A DNA stretch of 64,000 bases from Weissella hellenica (lineage in GTDB: Bacteria; Bacillota; Bacilli; Lactobacillales; Lactobacillaceae). Each line of letters starts with the position of its first letter. Positions within the stretch are counted from its first letter, which is position 1. The translations under genes and the position numbers were made by a program. Below are positions 56,497 through 64,000 of the stretch, piece after piece. Under the pieces are notes generated by a model. That model had not been told where the DNA came from. It ran no database searches and was given only the letters and a program-made list of their open reading frames with translations. The stretch covers positions 1 through 64,000 of the forward strand of contig NZ_BJEG01000002.1 of NCBI RefSeq assembly GCF_005405545.1, in the 5' to 3' direction.

Positions 56497-57645
56497 CTAC
56501 TTTTTATCTAAACTAATCATCAAACGGGCGATATTTTCAGCTAATAACGACAAATCTTTAGCACTATCCATTATTGCTTCTTCTAGTGATTTCGCACTTG
56601 AAGGCGCCGCAAAAATAGCATCAATAACACCCGTCTCATATAATTCTTCAATCCGCTTACCAATTTTACCGACAAAACCAATCACTGGTGCATGGGGTGC
56701 AATTTTCTTCGCAGCTAATGCCACACCATACGGCGTTTTACCATATTTTGTCTGAAAATCCATACTACCTTCACCAGTTATGACAACATCCGCATTTTCA
56801 AGCCGACTTTCTAATTTACTGTATGCAACCACAATATCGATACCTTTTTGTATTTGAGCACCAGTAAAGGCTAGTAAACCAGCGCCAAGTCCACCAGCAG
56901 CACCACTTCCCGCTGCTTGTTCGATATCAATATCCAAATCACGGTTAATAATTTGTGCATAATGATGTAAACTTTCATCTAAACTAGCAACCATCTCTTC
57001 AGTCGCACCCTTTTGTGGACCAAAGACTGCACTAGCACCATTAGTACCAGTTAATGGATTCGTAACGTCTGAAGCAATTAAAAATGCCGTGTTTTTAATA
57101 CGCTCATCAACATTGCTCATATCAATTTTGGCTAACTTTCCAAGTTCACCACCACCATATGCTAGTTCATTATTATTATCATCAAATAGTTTTACACCAA
57201 TCGCTTGTGCCATACCAGCACCACCATCATTGGTAGCTGAACCACCGAGTCCCAGAATAATTTTATTAACACCATGATTAATTGCATCAATAATCAATTG
57301 ACCAGTCCCATAAGTCGTTGCAATTAATGGGTTTTGCGTCTGCTCATCAATAAATTGAATACCACTTGCTGCTGACATTTCAATAACTGCTGTTTCACCA
57401 TCACCTAGTAAGCCATAAGTTGCACTAACTTGCGTGTCTAGTGGCCCGATAACTTGCTTCGTTACCAATTGACCGTCTGTCGCATCAGTCAATGCTTGGA
57501 CAGTCCCTTCACCACCATCAGCCATTGGCACTTTATCAATTTCAGCATCAGCAAAAACTCTTCTAACGCCAACTTCAATAGCATCGGCCGCTTCTTTTGC
57601 AGTAAGGCTTCCTTTAAATGAGTCTGGTGCGATTACAAATTTCAT
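56497..57645 (-). CDS. glxK: Glycerate kinase (GlxK/GarK family)
   Basis: The 382-residue enzyme phosphorylates D-glycerate to 2- or 3-phosphoglycerate. It starts MKFVIAPDSFKGSLTAKEAADAI and has DGGEGT at about 50, GGSATNDGGAGMAQA (about 130), GSGAAGGLGAG (about 245) and VITGEGSMDFQTKYGKTP (about 285). The ATG is placed at 57645 with AAAGG upstream; a TTG three codons earlier is the alternative. It is first in the operon with nickel permease and lar genes, which suggests that the racemase may supply D-glycerate. Confidence 0.9.
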   Translation of the reverse strand: MKFVIAPDSFKGSLTAKEAADAIEVGVRRVFADAEIDKVPMADGGEGTVQALTDATDGQLVTKQVIGPLDTQVSATYGLLGDGETAVIEMSAASGIQFIDEQTQNPLIATTYGTGQLIIDAINHGVNKIILGLGGSATNDGGAGMAQAIGVKLFDDNNNELAYGGGELGKLAKIDMSNVDERIKNTAFLIASDVTNPLTGTNGASAVFGPQKGATEEMVASLDESLHHYAQIINRDLDIDIEQAAGSGAAGGLGAGLLAFTGAQIQKGIDIVVAYSKLESRLENADVVITGEGSMDFQTKYGKTPYGVALAAKKIAPHAPVIGFVGKIGKRIEELYETGVIDAIFAAPSSAKSLEEAIMDSAKDLSLLAENIARLMISLDKK

Positions 57646-57786
57646 TTGACACAACCTTTCTTGAATATAAATAAATTTTAATTGTATTTAAAAATAATTT
57701 GTTAACAATATTCATCTCAAAACTTAAAAAATTCTATCATTGTTAAACTAGTCAATATAATAAAGGATTTCACCCTTTAATAGCGC

Positions 57787-57852
57787 AATGACGACCATAG
57801 CAGGCGTCATTTCCCTATATAATTAGTATATAATTAATTAGCGCTTTTACAA
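57787..57852 (-). promoter_or_regulatory. Promoter and operator-like dyad of the glxK-lar operon
   Basis: Minus-strand -35 TTGTAA (57847-57852) and -10 TATACT (57825-57830) are 16 bases apart. A dyad AATGACG ... CGTCATT (57787-57793 and 57805-57811) lies just downstream of the start. No lar regulator is visible in the window. The rest of the gap from 57646 to 57953 is AT-rich with nothing further recognised. Confidence 0.55.
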
Positions 57853-57952
57853 TAAACTTTCGAATTAATTGTGAATTAAAACAAAACATTCATAATCCTT
57901 TTTTGGTTCCGCTTATTATAAAATTCAAGTGATAGCTAATCAGCATTTAAAT

Positions 57953-58003
57953 TAAAAAGGCCATCAATCTAACCATTTTAATGTGGTAGATTGATGGCCT
58001 TAA
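57953..58003 (-). terminator. Terminator after pox
   Basis: Minus strand AAGGCCATCAATCTA / TAGATTGATGGCCTT stem with inner pairing and a short loop, followed by TTTTTAATTT. Confidence 0.85.
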
Positions 58004-58060
58004 ACGTGTTCCAAAAAGGATAAAATTTTACTTTTATCCTTTCAGGTTCACTTACTTTAA

Positions 58061-59881
58061 TTAGAAGCTAAACTTGTTACCGTTTTCTTCCTTAATGTAC
58101 TTTGAAGTCAAGCCTTCAGCTTCAAGGAACTCGCGGAATGGTACCAATTCTTGTGCTTCATACTTTTCCTTATATGCGTTAACAACATCTTCGCTGTACA
58201 AGTTAGTGTCAAGCTTCAAAGTTTCAACTGGAATTGGACGATCCTTAGTGATCTTAGCATCGATAACCACAACACGACCTTGGTTGTAGTATTCAACAGC
58301 TTCCTTCATAACGCGATCGATGTCTTCGATACGGCTAACAGTTAGACCAACAGCTCCTTGAGCTTCACCGATCTTAGCGTAGTCAACATCACCGAAGTCA
58401 ACACCGAAGTTGTATGTGTTAGTATCTTCGTACTTGTTCTTAATGAAACCGTACTCAGTGTTTGTGAAGACAACGTTGATAACAGGCATGTCATAACGTA
58501 CGTTTGTCACAACGTCTGGGTAAGTCATTGAGAAGGCACCATCACCCATCAAGTTCCATACTTGACGTTCTGGGAAGATGTTCTTGGCACCGATACCACC
58601 TGGCAAACCAATTCCCATTGTTGCAAACAATGGTGAAGTACGCCATAGGTTCTTTGGTGTCATGTGCAAGTGACGAATTGACATTTGAGTAACGTTACCA
58701 ACATCAGTTGAGAAGATTGCATCTTCTGCAGCGTACTTGTTAATAGCATTGTAAACTTGGTAAGCTTGTAGGTCACCCTCAGTCTTTTGCTCCAACTTGT
58801 TCATGTAGTCACGCCAGTTTTGAACGTTCTTAACGTTAGCATCCCACCAAGTTGATTCCTTAACTTCTGAAACCTTACCAAGGATAGCATCAATTGCTTC
58901 ACCAGCATCACCTAAGATAGCAACGTCAGTTTGGTGACGCTTACCTAGCATTGCAGGGTTGTTATCGATTTGGATGAACTTATCAACGTTACGGAATGTT
59001 CCCTCAACTTCTGAGAATGGGAAGTTAGTTCCCACAAACAATACAGTATCTGCTTCAAGAACGGCTTCGTTGGCTGGCTTCCAACCAACACGGAAAGTTG
59101 AACCAGTGAAGGCTTCAAAGTCCCATTCGAAAGTTTCAAAGTTCTTACCAGTTGTGATAATAGGTGCCTTGATCTTACGAGCCAAATCTTGAACGGCTGA
59201 TCCGTGACCCATAGTACCAACACCAGCGTAGATTACTGGACGCTTTGCGGCGTTCAACAATTCAGCAGCTTCATCAATGTCTTCTGCTTCAACAGGTGCT
59301 GACTTGTAGTTTTTAAACTTCAAACCTGATGAGTACAAAGGTGTTGAGTAAATTGAATCTGCATCAAGTTCTGCGAAACCAAAGTCTGCAGGAACTTCAA
59401 GCACGGCAACGCCACGCTTTGCAATAGCAGTACGGATAGCATCGTCAACCAAGTGTGGCAATTGCTCTGCAGTAGCAACACGACGGTTGTAAACAGCAAT
59501 ATTATCGTACATTGGGTTTTGGTTTAATTCTTGGAATGAATCCATGTTCAATTCACGAACAGGCTTTGAACCCAAGATTGCCAATACAGGAATGTTATCC
59601 ATTGCTGCATCGTACAAACCGTTAATCAAGTGAGTTGCACCAGGTCCACCAGAACCAACAGTAACACCTAACTTACCACCAAATTTCCATTGCATAACTG
59701 CAGCCATAGCACCAACTTCTTCGTGCTTAACTTGCAAAAACTTAATGTTGTTTTCAGGATTACCCATAGCATCCATGAAACCACTCAAAGTACCAGAAGG
59801 AACACCGTAAACTGTAGGTACTCCCCAGCCTTCCATAACCTTCAATGCTGCCAAGCCGGCAGTAATTTTATTATCTGACAT
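58061..59881 (-). CDS. pox: Pyruvate oxidase
   Basis: The 606-residue ThDP, FAD enzyme oxidises pyruvate to acetyl phosphate, CO2 and H2O2. Features: [11 protein letters not shown] (catalytic Glu, about 53-63), FGSAGPGATH-like [16 protein letters not shown], central FAD domain (GVGTMGHGS region at about 220), and ThDP motif [15 protein letters not shown] near 450-465. Length matches Lactobacillus pyruvate oxidase. Codon choice is strongly biased (for example C-ending Asn and Phe codons), so high expression is likely. The promoter is strong and a cre site lies between promoter and start, implying catabolite repression. Confidence 0.95.
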   Translation of the reverse strand: MSDNKITAGLAALKVMEGWGVPTVYGVPSGTLSGFMDAMGNPENNIKFLQVKHEEVGAMAAVMQWKFGGKLGVTVGSGGPGATHLINGLYDAAMDNIPVLAILGSKPVRELNMDSFQELNQNPMYDNIAVYNRRVATAEQLPHLVDDAIRTAIAKRGVAVLEVPADFGFAELDADSIYSTPLYSSGLKFKNYKSAPVEAEDIDEAAELLNAAKRPVIYAGVGTMGHGSAVQDLARKIKAPIITTGKNFETFEWDFEAFTGSTFRVGWKPANEAVLEADTVLFVGTNFPFSEVEGTFRNVDKFIQIDNNPAMLGKRHQTDVAILGDAGEAIDAILGKVSEVKESTWWDANVKNVQNWRDYMNKLEQKTEGDLQAYQVYNAINKYAAEDAIFSTDVGNVTQMSIRHLHMTPKNLWRTSPLFATMGIGLPGGIGAKNIFPERQVWNLMGDGAFSMTYPDVVTNVRYDMPVINVVFTNTEYGFIKNKYEDTNTYNFGVDFGDVDYAKIGEAQGAVGLTVSRIEDIDRVMKEAVEYYNQGRVVVIDAKITKDRPIPVETLKLDTNLYSEDVVNAYKEKYEAQELVPFREFLEAEGLTSKYIKEENGNKFSF

Positions 59882-59905
59882 TCCACATTCTCCTACTCGA
59901 CGCGT

Positions 59906-59920
59906 TTGGAAACGCTTTCT
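59906..59920 (-). promoter_or_regulatory. CcpA cre site of pox
   Basis: TTGGAAACGCTTTCT on the plus strand fits the broader cre consensus WTGNAANCGNWNNCW at every position. It lies between the promoter and the start codon, a roadblock position. Confidence 0.75.
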
Positions 59921-59938
59921 TTTCTTTTACCACTTAAA

Positions 59939-59968
59939 ATTATATTGGAAATGGTAGCCACGTGTCAA
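59939..59968 (-). promoter_or_regulatory. Strong promoter of pox
   Basis: Consensus -35 TTGACA (59963-59968) and consensus -10 TATAAT (59939-59944), 18 bases apart, with an A/T-rich region upstream. Confidence 0.85.
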
Positions 59969-60368
59969 GTTGTCTTTTATATAAAAATATTGTTTTTTTT
60001 ATGTGTTTTTATCAAATTTTTTTATAATTTGCATACCATTTTTTAAAAAATAGATTATTATAATATAAAAACAATCACTTATATTACAAAAAAATAGTAA
60101 AAATCTATACTAAAAAACGAACTCATATTTATATATAGAATATTTTTATTTTAAAAAATATCCAAGCTTTAAAAAAACTTAAACTTTTAAACACATTTTA
60201 CGTTCTTTTATCTCAAAGAAAATCCTTATTTTATTCGATTTCATCTTTTTTCACTATATTAAGCACCCAATAAAAGGCATTTACCCCCTAAATAAACTTT
60301 ATATCCTGCACCAGCTACATCAGTTTATTTGAAATGTTATTTCATTAATATAATATAACATCGTTTAG
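59969..60368. other. 400-bp very AT-rich divergent gap
   Basis: The stretch is largely A/T with long homopolymers and no credible reading frame. The only structured element I see is the imperfect dyad ATGTTAT ... ATAACAT (60334-60340 and 60355-60361) next to the murQ promoter, a possible MurR operator. Confidence 0.6.
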
Positions 60369-60423
60369 TTGTACTTTTATTTCATAACTATTATAATTCA
60401 AGGTACAATAGATAACGCTTACA
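60369..60423 (+). promoter_or_regulatory. murQ promoter and cre-like site
   Basis: -35 TTGTAC (60369-60374) and -10 TATAAT (60392-60397), 17 bases apart. AGATAACGCTTACA (60410-60423) matches the CcpA consensus at 13 of 14 positions and lies just before the ribosome binding site. Confidence 0.75.
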
Positions 60424-60440
60424 AAAAGGAGCTTTATACG

Positions 60441-61328
60441 ATGAATTTAGAACAATTAACAACCGAACAACGTAATGAACATACCATGAATTTAGATAGC
60501 CTTAATATTCATGAGGCTGCTGTGTTAATGAATAATGAAGACCAGACTGTTGCAGATGCAGTTGCCCAAGCACTCCCTGCTATCGAGGAGGCAATCGCCA
60601 AAACAACTGCCTCTCTTAAGGCTGGCGGTCGTATTATCTATATGGGCGCTGGTACAAGCGGTCGTTTAGGCGTTTTAGATGCTGCCGAGTGTGTCCCTAC
60701 TTTTGGTGTGAGTCCCGAAACAGTCGTCGGTTTAATTGCTGGTGGTGAAAAAGCCATGATCCACGCTGTAGAGGGTGCCGAAGACAGTCTGACTTTAGGA
60801 CCAAGTGATTTGCAAAACTTACAATTAAATCACAAAGATACTGTTATTGGTATCGCTGCAAGCGGTCGAACACCATACGTCATTGGTGGCTTAGACTATG
60901 CGCAAAGCGTCAATGCTGCAACTGTTAGTTTAGCATTAAACCTTAATGCCATTATTAGCCAACATGCTCAAACCGCTATTGAAATTAATGTCGGCCCTGA
61001 ATTTTTAACAGGTTCAACACGTTTAAAGTCTGGAACTGCACAAAAGATGGTCCTTAACATGATTTCAACCATTTCTATGATTGGTATTGGTAAAATTTAC
61101 AAAAACCTCATGGTTGATGTGCAACCTACCAATGAAAAATTAGTTGAACGCTCAAAAGGCATTATCATGACGGCAACTGATTGTTCATACGAAGTTGCCT
61201 CAAAAACATTTGCGGCTGCTGAACAACACGTTAAACCTGCAATTGTTATGATTTTAACAGGGGTAAACTATGCAGATGCGACAGCCAAATTACAGCAAGC
61301 TGATGGCTTTATTAATAAAACTTTCTAA
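60441..61328 (+). CDS. murQ: N-acetylmuramic acid 6-phosphate etherase
   Basis: MurQ cleaves the lactyl ether of MurNAc 6-phosphate to GlcNAc 6-phosphate and D-lactate. The 295-residue SIS-domain protein starts [19 protein letters not shown], with AAAGGAG upstream. Motifs are [22 protein letters not shown] (about 55-76), [14 protein letters not shown] and [16 protein letters not shown]. Length is normal. It is first in murQ-murP-murR, with cre control. The D-lactate it yields could be a substrate link with LarA. Confidence 0.95.
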   Translation: MNLEQLTTEQRNEHTMNLDSLNIHEAAVLMNNEDQTVADAVAQALPAIEEAIAKTTASLKAGGRIIYMGAGTSGRLGVLDAAECVPTFGVSPETVVGLIAGGEKAMIHAVEGAEDSLTLGPSDLQNLQLNHKDTVIGIAASGRTPYVIGGLDYAQSVNAATVSLALNLNAIISQHAQTAIEINVGPEFLTGSTRLKSGTAQKMVLNMISTISMIGIGKIYKNLMVDVQPTNEKLVERSKGIIMTATDCSYEVASKTFAAAEQHVKPAIVMILTGVNYADATAKLQQADGFINKTF

Positions 61329-61346
61329 TCAAAGGGGTATAACATC

Positions 61347-63314
61347 ATGGTAAATGAAAATTATGATCAAATGGGACAAGATATTTTTAAAAACGTGGGC
61401 GGTGAAGAAAATGTCGACAAAGTGATCCATTGTATGACCCGTGTTCGTTTAACGCTAAAAGATGAAGACAAGGCTGATATTGAAAAATTAAAAGCCATTC
61501 CGGGCGTTCTAGGTGTCGTTGAAGATGAAACCTTACAGGTTGTTGTGGGCCCTGGTAAGGTTAATAAGGTTGCGCAAAGCATGGTAGATTCAGTTGGTGT
61601 TAAATTAGGCGAAACCTTTCCACAGGCACAAAACACCCAACCTGATAATGCAAATTTACAAAATCAAACCAACCAAAATAAGGCTGCAGCAAAACAAAAG
61701 TATAATAAACCTAATAAATTCAAATCCATTTTGAAATCTTTGGCTAATATCTTTGTGCCAATGATTCCTGCCCTAGTCGGAGCTGGAATTGTTGCCGGTA
61801 TTGCTTCAATTTTCCAAAATTTGGTAACAGCTGGTACATTAACGGGTGATAACATTACCCAATTTGTAACCGTCTTAAACGTCATTAAAAATGGGCTATT
61901 TGCTTACTTAGCTATTTATACAGGAATCAATGCTGCTTCTGAATTTGGTGCTACCCCTGCCTTAGGTGGTACCGTGGGTGCTGTTACGTTGTTATCAGGC
62001 GTAACACCTGATACACCAATTCAAAATTTGTTTAATGGTCAAGATCTTGCCGCTGGTCAAGGTGGTATTATCGGTGTTATTTTCGCCGTTTGGATTTTAT
62101 CATTGGTTGAAAAAAGACTACATAAATGGGTACCCGATGCTGTCGACATTATTGTTACGCCCACCTTGAGCTTATTGGCTATTGGTTTAGCCACAATTTA
62201 TATCATCATGCCAGTTGCCGGTGTCGTTTCAGATGGTTTGTTACAATTTATCAATGTCGTTTTAAACATTGGTGGTCCAGTTGCCGGATTCGTATTAGGT
62301 GCACTATTCCTACCAATGGTTATGCTTGGTTTGCACCAAATTTTGATTCCAATTCATTTGGAAATGATTAACCAAATGGGTAGCACACCACTTTTGCCAA
62401 TCCTTGCCATGTCTGGTGCCGGACAAGTTGGTGCTGCATTCGCACTTTGGTTGTACTTCCGTCACAGTAAGCAACAAGCTGAGTTAGTACAAAACATTAA
62501 AGGAGCACTTCCAGTTGGTTTGCTTGGTGTTGGTGAACCTTTGATTTATGCCGTAACTTTGCCACTAGGTCGTCCATTTATTACTGCATGTATTGGTGGT
62601 GGTATCGGTGGTGCCGTTATCGGTATGCTTGGCCATGTTGGTGCCATCGCAGTTGGACCTTCAGGTTGGGCACTAATCCCATTAATTGCTAACCATAAAG
62701 TTGTTTACTACCTAATTGGTTTGGCTGCCGGTTATGTTGGTGGTTTCATCTGTACTTACTTCTTTGGAATTCCAAAAGATATGAAGAAAGCAGCTACTGA
62801 GGAAGTTACTGCTCCAGCAGCCACTAACGAAACACCTGCAGTTGCCGAAACAAAACCATTTACAACTGAATTAACCGCACCTGTTAATGGTCATTTAATT
62901 GCGCTTGCTGATGTCCCAGATGATGTCTTTTCTGCAGGTATGATGGGTGAAGGTGTTGCCATCGAGCCAAGTGATGGCCATGTTGTTTCACCAATTGCTG
63001 GTACTATTCAAGCTGTCTTCCCAACTAAGCATGCCATTGGGATTATTGGTGATAATAATGAAGAAATCTTAATTCACATGGGATTAGATACGGTCAGTCT
63101 GCAAGGACAAGGATTTGAAACTTTGGTCGAAGCAGGTCAAACTGTAAAAGCTGGTGATCCCCTTACAAACATGGACTTAAACGTTATTAAGGAAGCTGGT
63201 TACGCTACTGTAATACCAATACTAGTCACAAACAGCGCTGATTTTGCTTCTGTTACTGACGTTCCTGCACAAGATGTTCAAATCGGTAATACCATTATAA
63301 CGATTAAATCATAG
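61347..63314 (+). CDS. murP: PTS EIIBCA, probably N-acetylmuramic acid specific
   Basis: A single 655-residue PTS permease of the glucose-sucrose superfamily. The EIIB domain (1-95) has Cys29 in VIHCMTRVRLTL; the EIIC domain spans about 120-480 with about ten membrane segments; an Ala/Thr-rich linker follows; the crr-like EIIA domain (about 510-650) has phosphorylation His in EEILIHMGLDTVSL. Sucrose and trehalose PTS have the same layout, but murQ 18 bases upstream and an RpiR regulator downstream favour MurNAc. Having the EIIA fused removes dependence on a separate Crr protein. Confidence 0.87.
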   Translation: MVNENYDQMGQDIFKNVGGEENVDKVIHCMTRVRLTLKDEDKADIEKLKAIPGVLGVVEDETLQVVVGPGKVNKVAQSMVDSVGVKLGETFPQAQNTQPDNANLQNQTNQNKAAAKQKYNKPNKFKSILKSLANIFVPMIPALVGAGIVAGIASIFQNLVTAGTLTGDNITQFVTVLNVIKNGLFAYLAIYTGINAASEFGATPALGGTVGAVTLLSGVTPDTPIQNLFNGQDLAAGQGGIIGVIFAVWILSLVEKRLHKWVPDAVDIIVTPTLSLLAIGLATIYIIMPVAGVVSDGLLQFINVVLNIGGPVAGFVLGALFLPMVMLGLHQILIPIHLEMINQMGSTPLLPILAMSGAGQVGAAFALWLYFRHSKQQAELVQNIKGALPVGLLGVGEPLIYAVTLPLGRPFITACIGGGIGGAVIGMLGHVGAIAVGPSGWALIPLIANHKVVYYLIGLAAGYVGGFICTYFFGIPKDMKKAATEEVTAPAATNETPAVAETKPFTTELTAPVNGHLIALADVPDDVFSAGMMGEGVAIEPSDGHVVSPIAGTIQAVFPTKHAIGIIGDNNEEILIHMGLDTVSLQGQGFETLVEAGQTVKAGDPLTNMDLNVIKEAGYATVIPILVTNSADFASVTDVPAQDVQIGNTIITIKS

Positions 63315-63341
63315 TACACTAATTATCAAGTGGGGTAACAT

Positions 63342-64000
63342 ATGAATTCATTATTCGCCCGTTTAGTGGCTGAAAAACATTTTACAGCGAGCGAACGTAA
63401 AATTGCGGATTTATTACTTAAAAATCCACAATGGTTTCTTGACGCAACTACTGCTAAGATTGGTAACAAAACTCAAACTAGTAGCGCCGCTGTGGTTCGA
63501 TTCGCTAAAAAATTAGGTTACGCAGGCTTTCCAGCACTACGCTTAGATATTGCCTTAGCAACTACCGACAATAAGCAACCCTCATTGAGCGAAATCACTG
63601 CAGACGAATCTGTCGATGACATTCTAGCAAAAACAAGCGCACGTTTTAAACTAATTCCTGATACTATTGCGCAACAAAATAATGCTAGTGACTTTCTTAC
63701 TGCTACTCAATTAATTGAACAAGCCCAACATATTTTTATTTATGGCATTGCGGCCTCCTCTTTAGTCGCGCAAGATTTACAGCAAAAATTTACACGCATT
63801 GGTATTGAGGTGATTTACCACGCTGATTTTCATCAAATGATTACCAGCATACAAGCTATTGCAACGGATAATGATATTAGTATTATTATTTCTGAATCTG
63901 GCAATACGTATGAAACACTAAAATTTCAAAAAATTAGTCTTGATTTGAATCTAAAAACTATTGTTATAACTAGTAATCCAGATACACCGCTAGCAACTAA
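63342..64000 (+). CDS. murR: RpiR-family regulator (MurR-like), truncated by window edge
   Basis: About 219 codons are visible and the frame is still open at the edge. The N-terminal RpiR helix-turn-helix (FTASERKIADLLLKNPQWFL, then SSAAVVRFAKKLGYAGFPALR) spans 1-77. A SIS sugar-phosphate-binding domain begins with IFIYGIAASSLVAQDLQQKF at about 130 and ISESGNTYET near 190. GTGGGG lies just before the ATG. Following murQ and murP it probably senses MurNAc 6-phosphate. Confidence 0.88.
   Translation, partial: MNSLFARLVAEKHFTASERKIADLLLKNPQWFLDATTAKIGNKTQTSSAAVVRFAKKLGYAGFPALRLDIALATTDNKQPSLSEITADESVDDILAKTSARFKLIPDTIAQQNNASDFLTATQLIEQAQHIFIYGIAASSLVAQDLQQKFTRIGIEVIYHADFHQMITSIQAIATDNDISIIISESGNTYETLKFQKISLDLNLKTIVITSNPDTPLAT

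Noticed and set aside
61347-63314. Sucrose or trehalose PTS
   Set aside because: The EIIBCA layout is shared, but murQ and an RpiR regulator flank it and the sucrose locus at 34-38 kb has its own symporter.

Overview
The window comes from a low-GC Gram-positive chromosome, most likely a heterofermentative lactic acid bacterium of the Leuconostoc/Weissella branch of Lactobacillaceae. The evidence is a glucose-6-phosphate dehydrogenase very close to the Leuconostoc mesenteroides enzyme, a 6-phosphogluconate dehydrogenase, pyruvate oxidase, 2,3-butanediol dehydrogenase, PepV dipeptidase, RexAB-type AddAB, CcpA cre sites, and PurR of the Gram-positive type. No phage, insertion sequence, CRISPR array or rRNA operon is visible. 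Most genes from 1 to 46 kb and from 48 to 60 kb lie on the minus strand.

Layout. 0-10 kb: rpsF-ssb-rpsR with its leader, a nucleoside hydrolase, prs, glmU, purR, a NUDIX hydrolase, zwf and a divergent glycerol kinase. 10-20 kb: an MFS exporter, the addB-addA recombination nuclease pair and pepV. 20-24 kb: a SteT-like amino-acid permease preceded by a leader peptide with six consecutive Asn codons and an intrinsic terminator (a candidate ribosome-mediated attenuator), then gnd and two small unknown genes. 24-33 kb: an FMN-binding protein, a CorA-like channel, a FemX-type ligase, a MurJ-type flippase, tRNA-Arg(CCT), leuS, a PAP2 phosphatase and an MnmM-like methyltransferase. The 341-bp gap between flippase and FemX carries several DnaA-box-like nonamers. 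33-38 kb: a sucrose locus (scrR; permease, scrB, frameshifted scrK) with an operator and a cre site around one promoter. 38-48 kb: RlmCD, small and stress-related enzymes (butanediol dehydrogenase, glutathione peroxidase, flavin reductase), a frameshifted VOC dioxygenase, a DUF4767 membrane protein, a deoxyribonucleotidase with no canonical start, and class II aldolase. 48-58 kb: a GDPD membrane protein and a complete nickel-pincer racemase operon (glycerate kinase, NiCoT nickel permease, broken kdgT, larA, larE, larB, larC). 58-64 kb: pyruvate oxidase and the murQ-murP-murR MurNAc recycling locus.

How the genes work together. zwf and gnd supply the oxidative branch feeding phosphoketolase; pox and bdh dispose of pyruvate and redox equivalents. 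The lar genes build the nickel cofactor and the racemase that uses it; because a glycerate kinase heads the same operon, the substrate may be glycerate rather than, or as well as, lactate. Three genes (scrK, a VOC dioxygenase, kdgT) are broken by single-base indels in homopolymers, and kdgT also has an in-frame stop, so either recent gene decay or assembly error affects this region.
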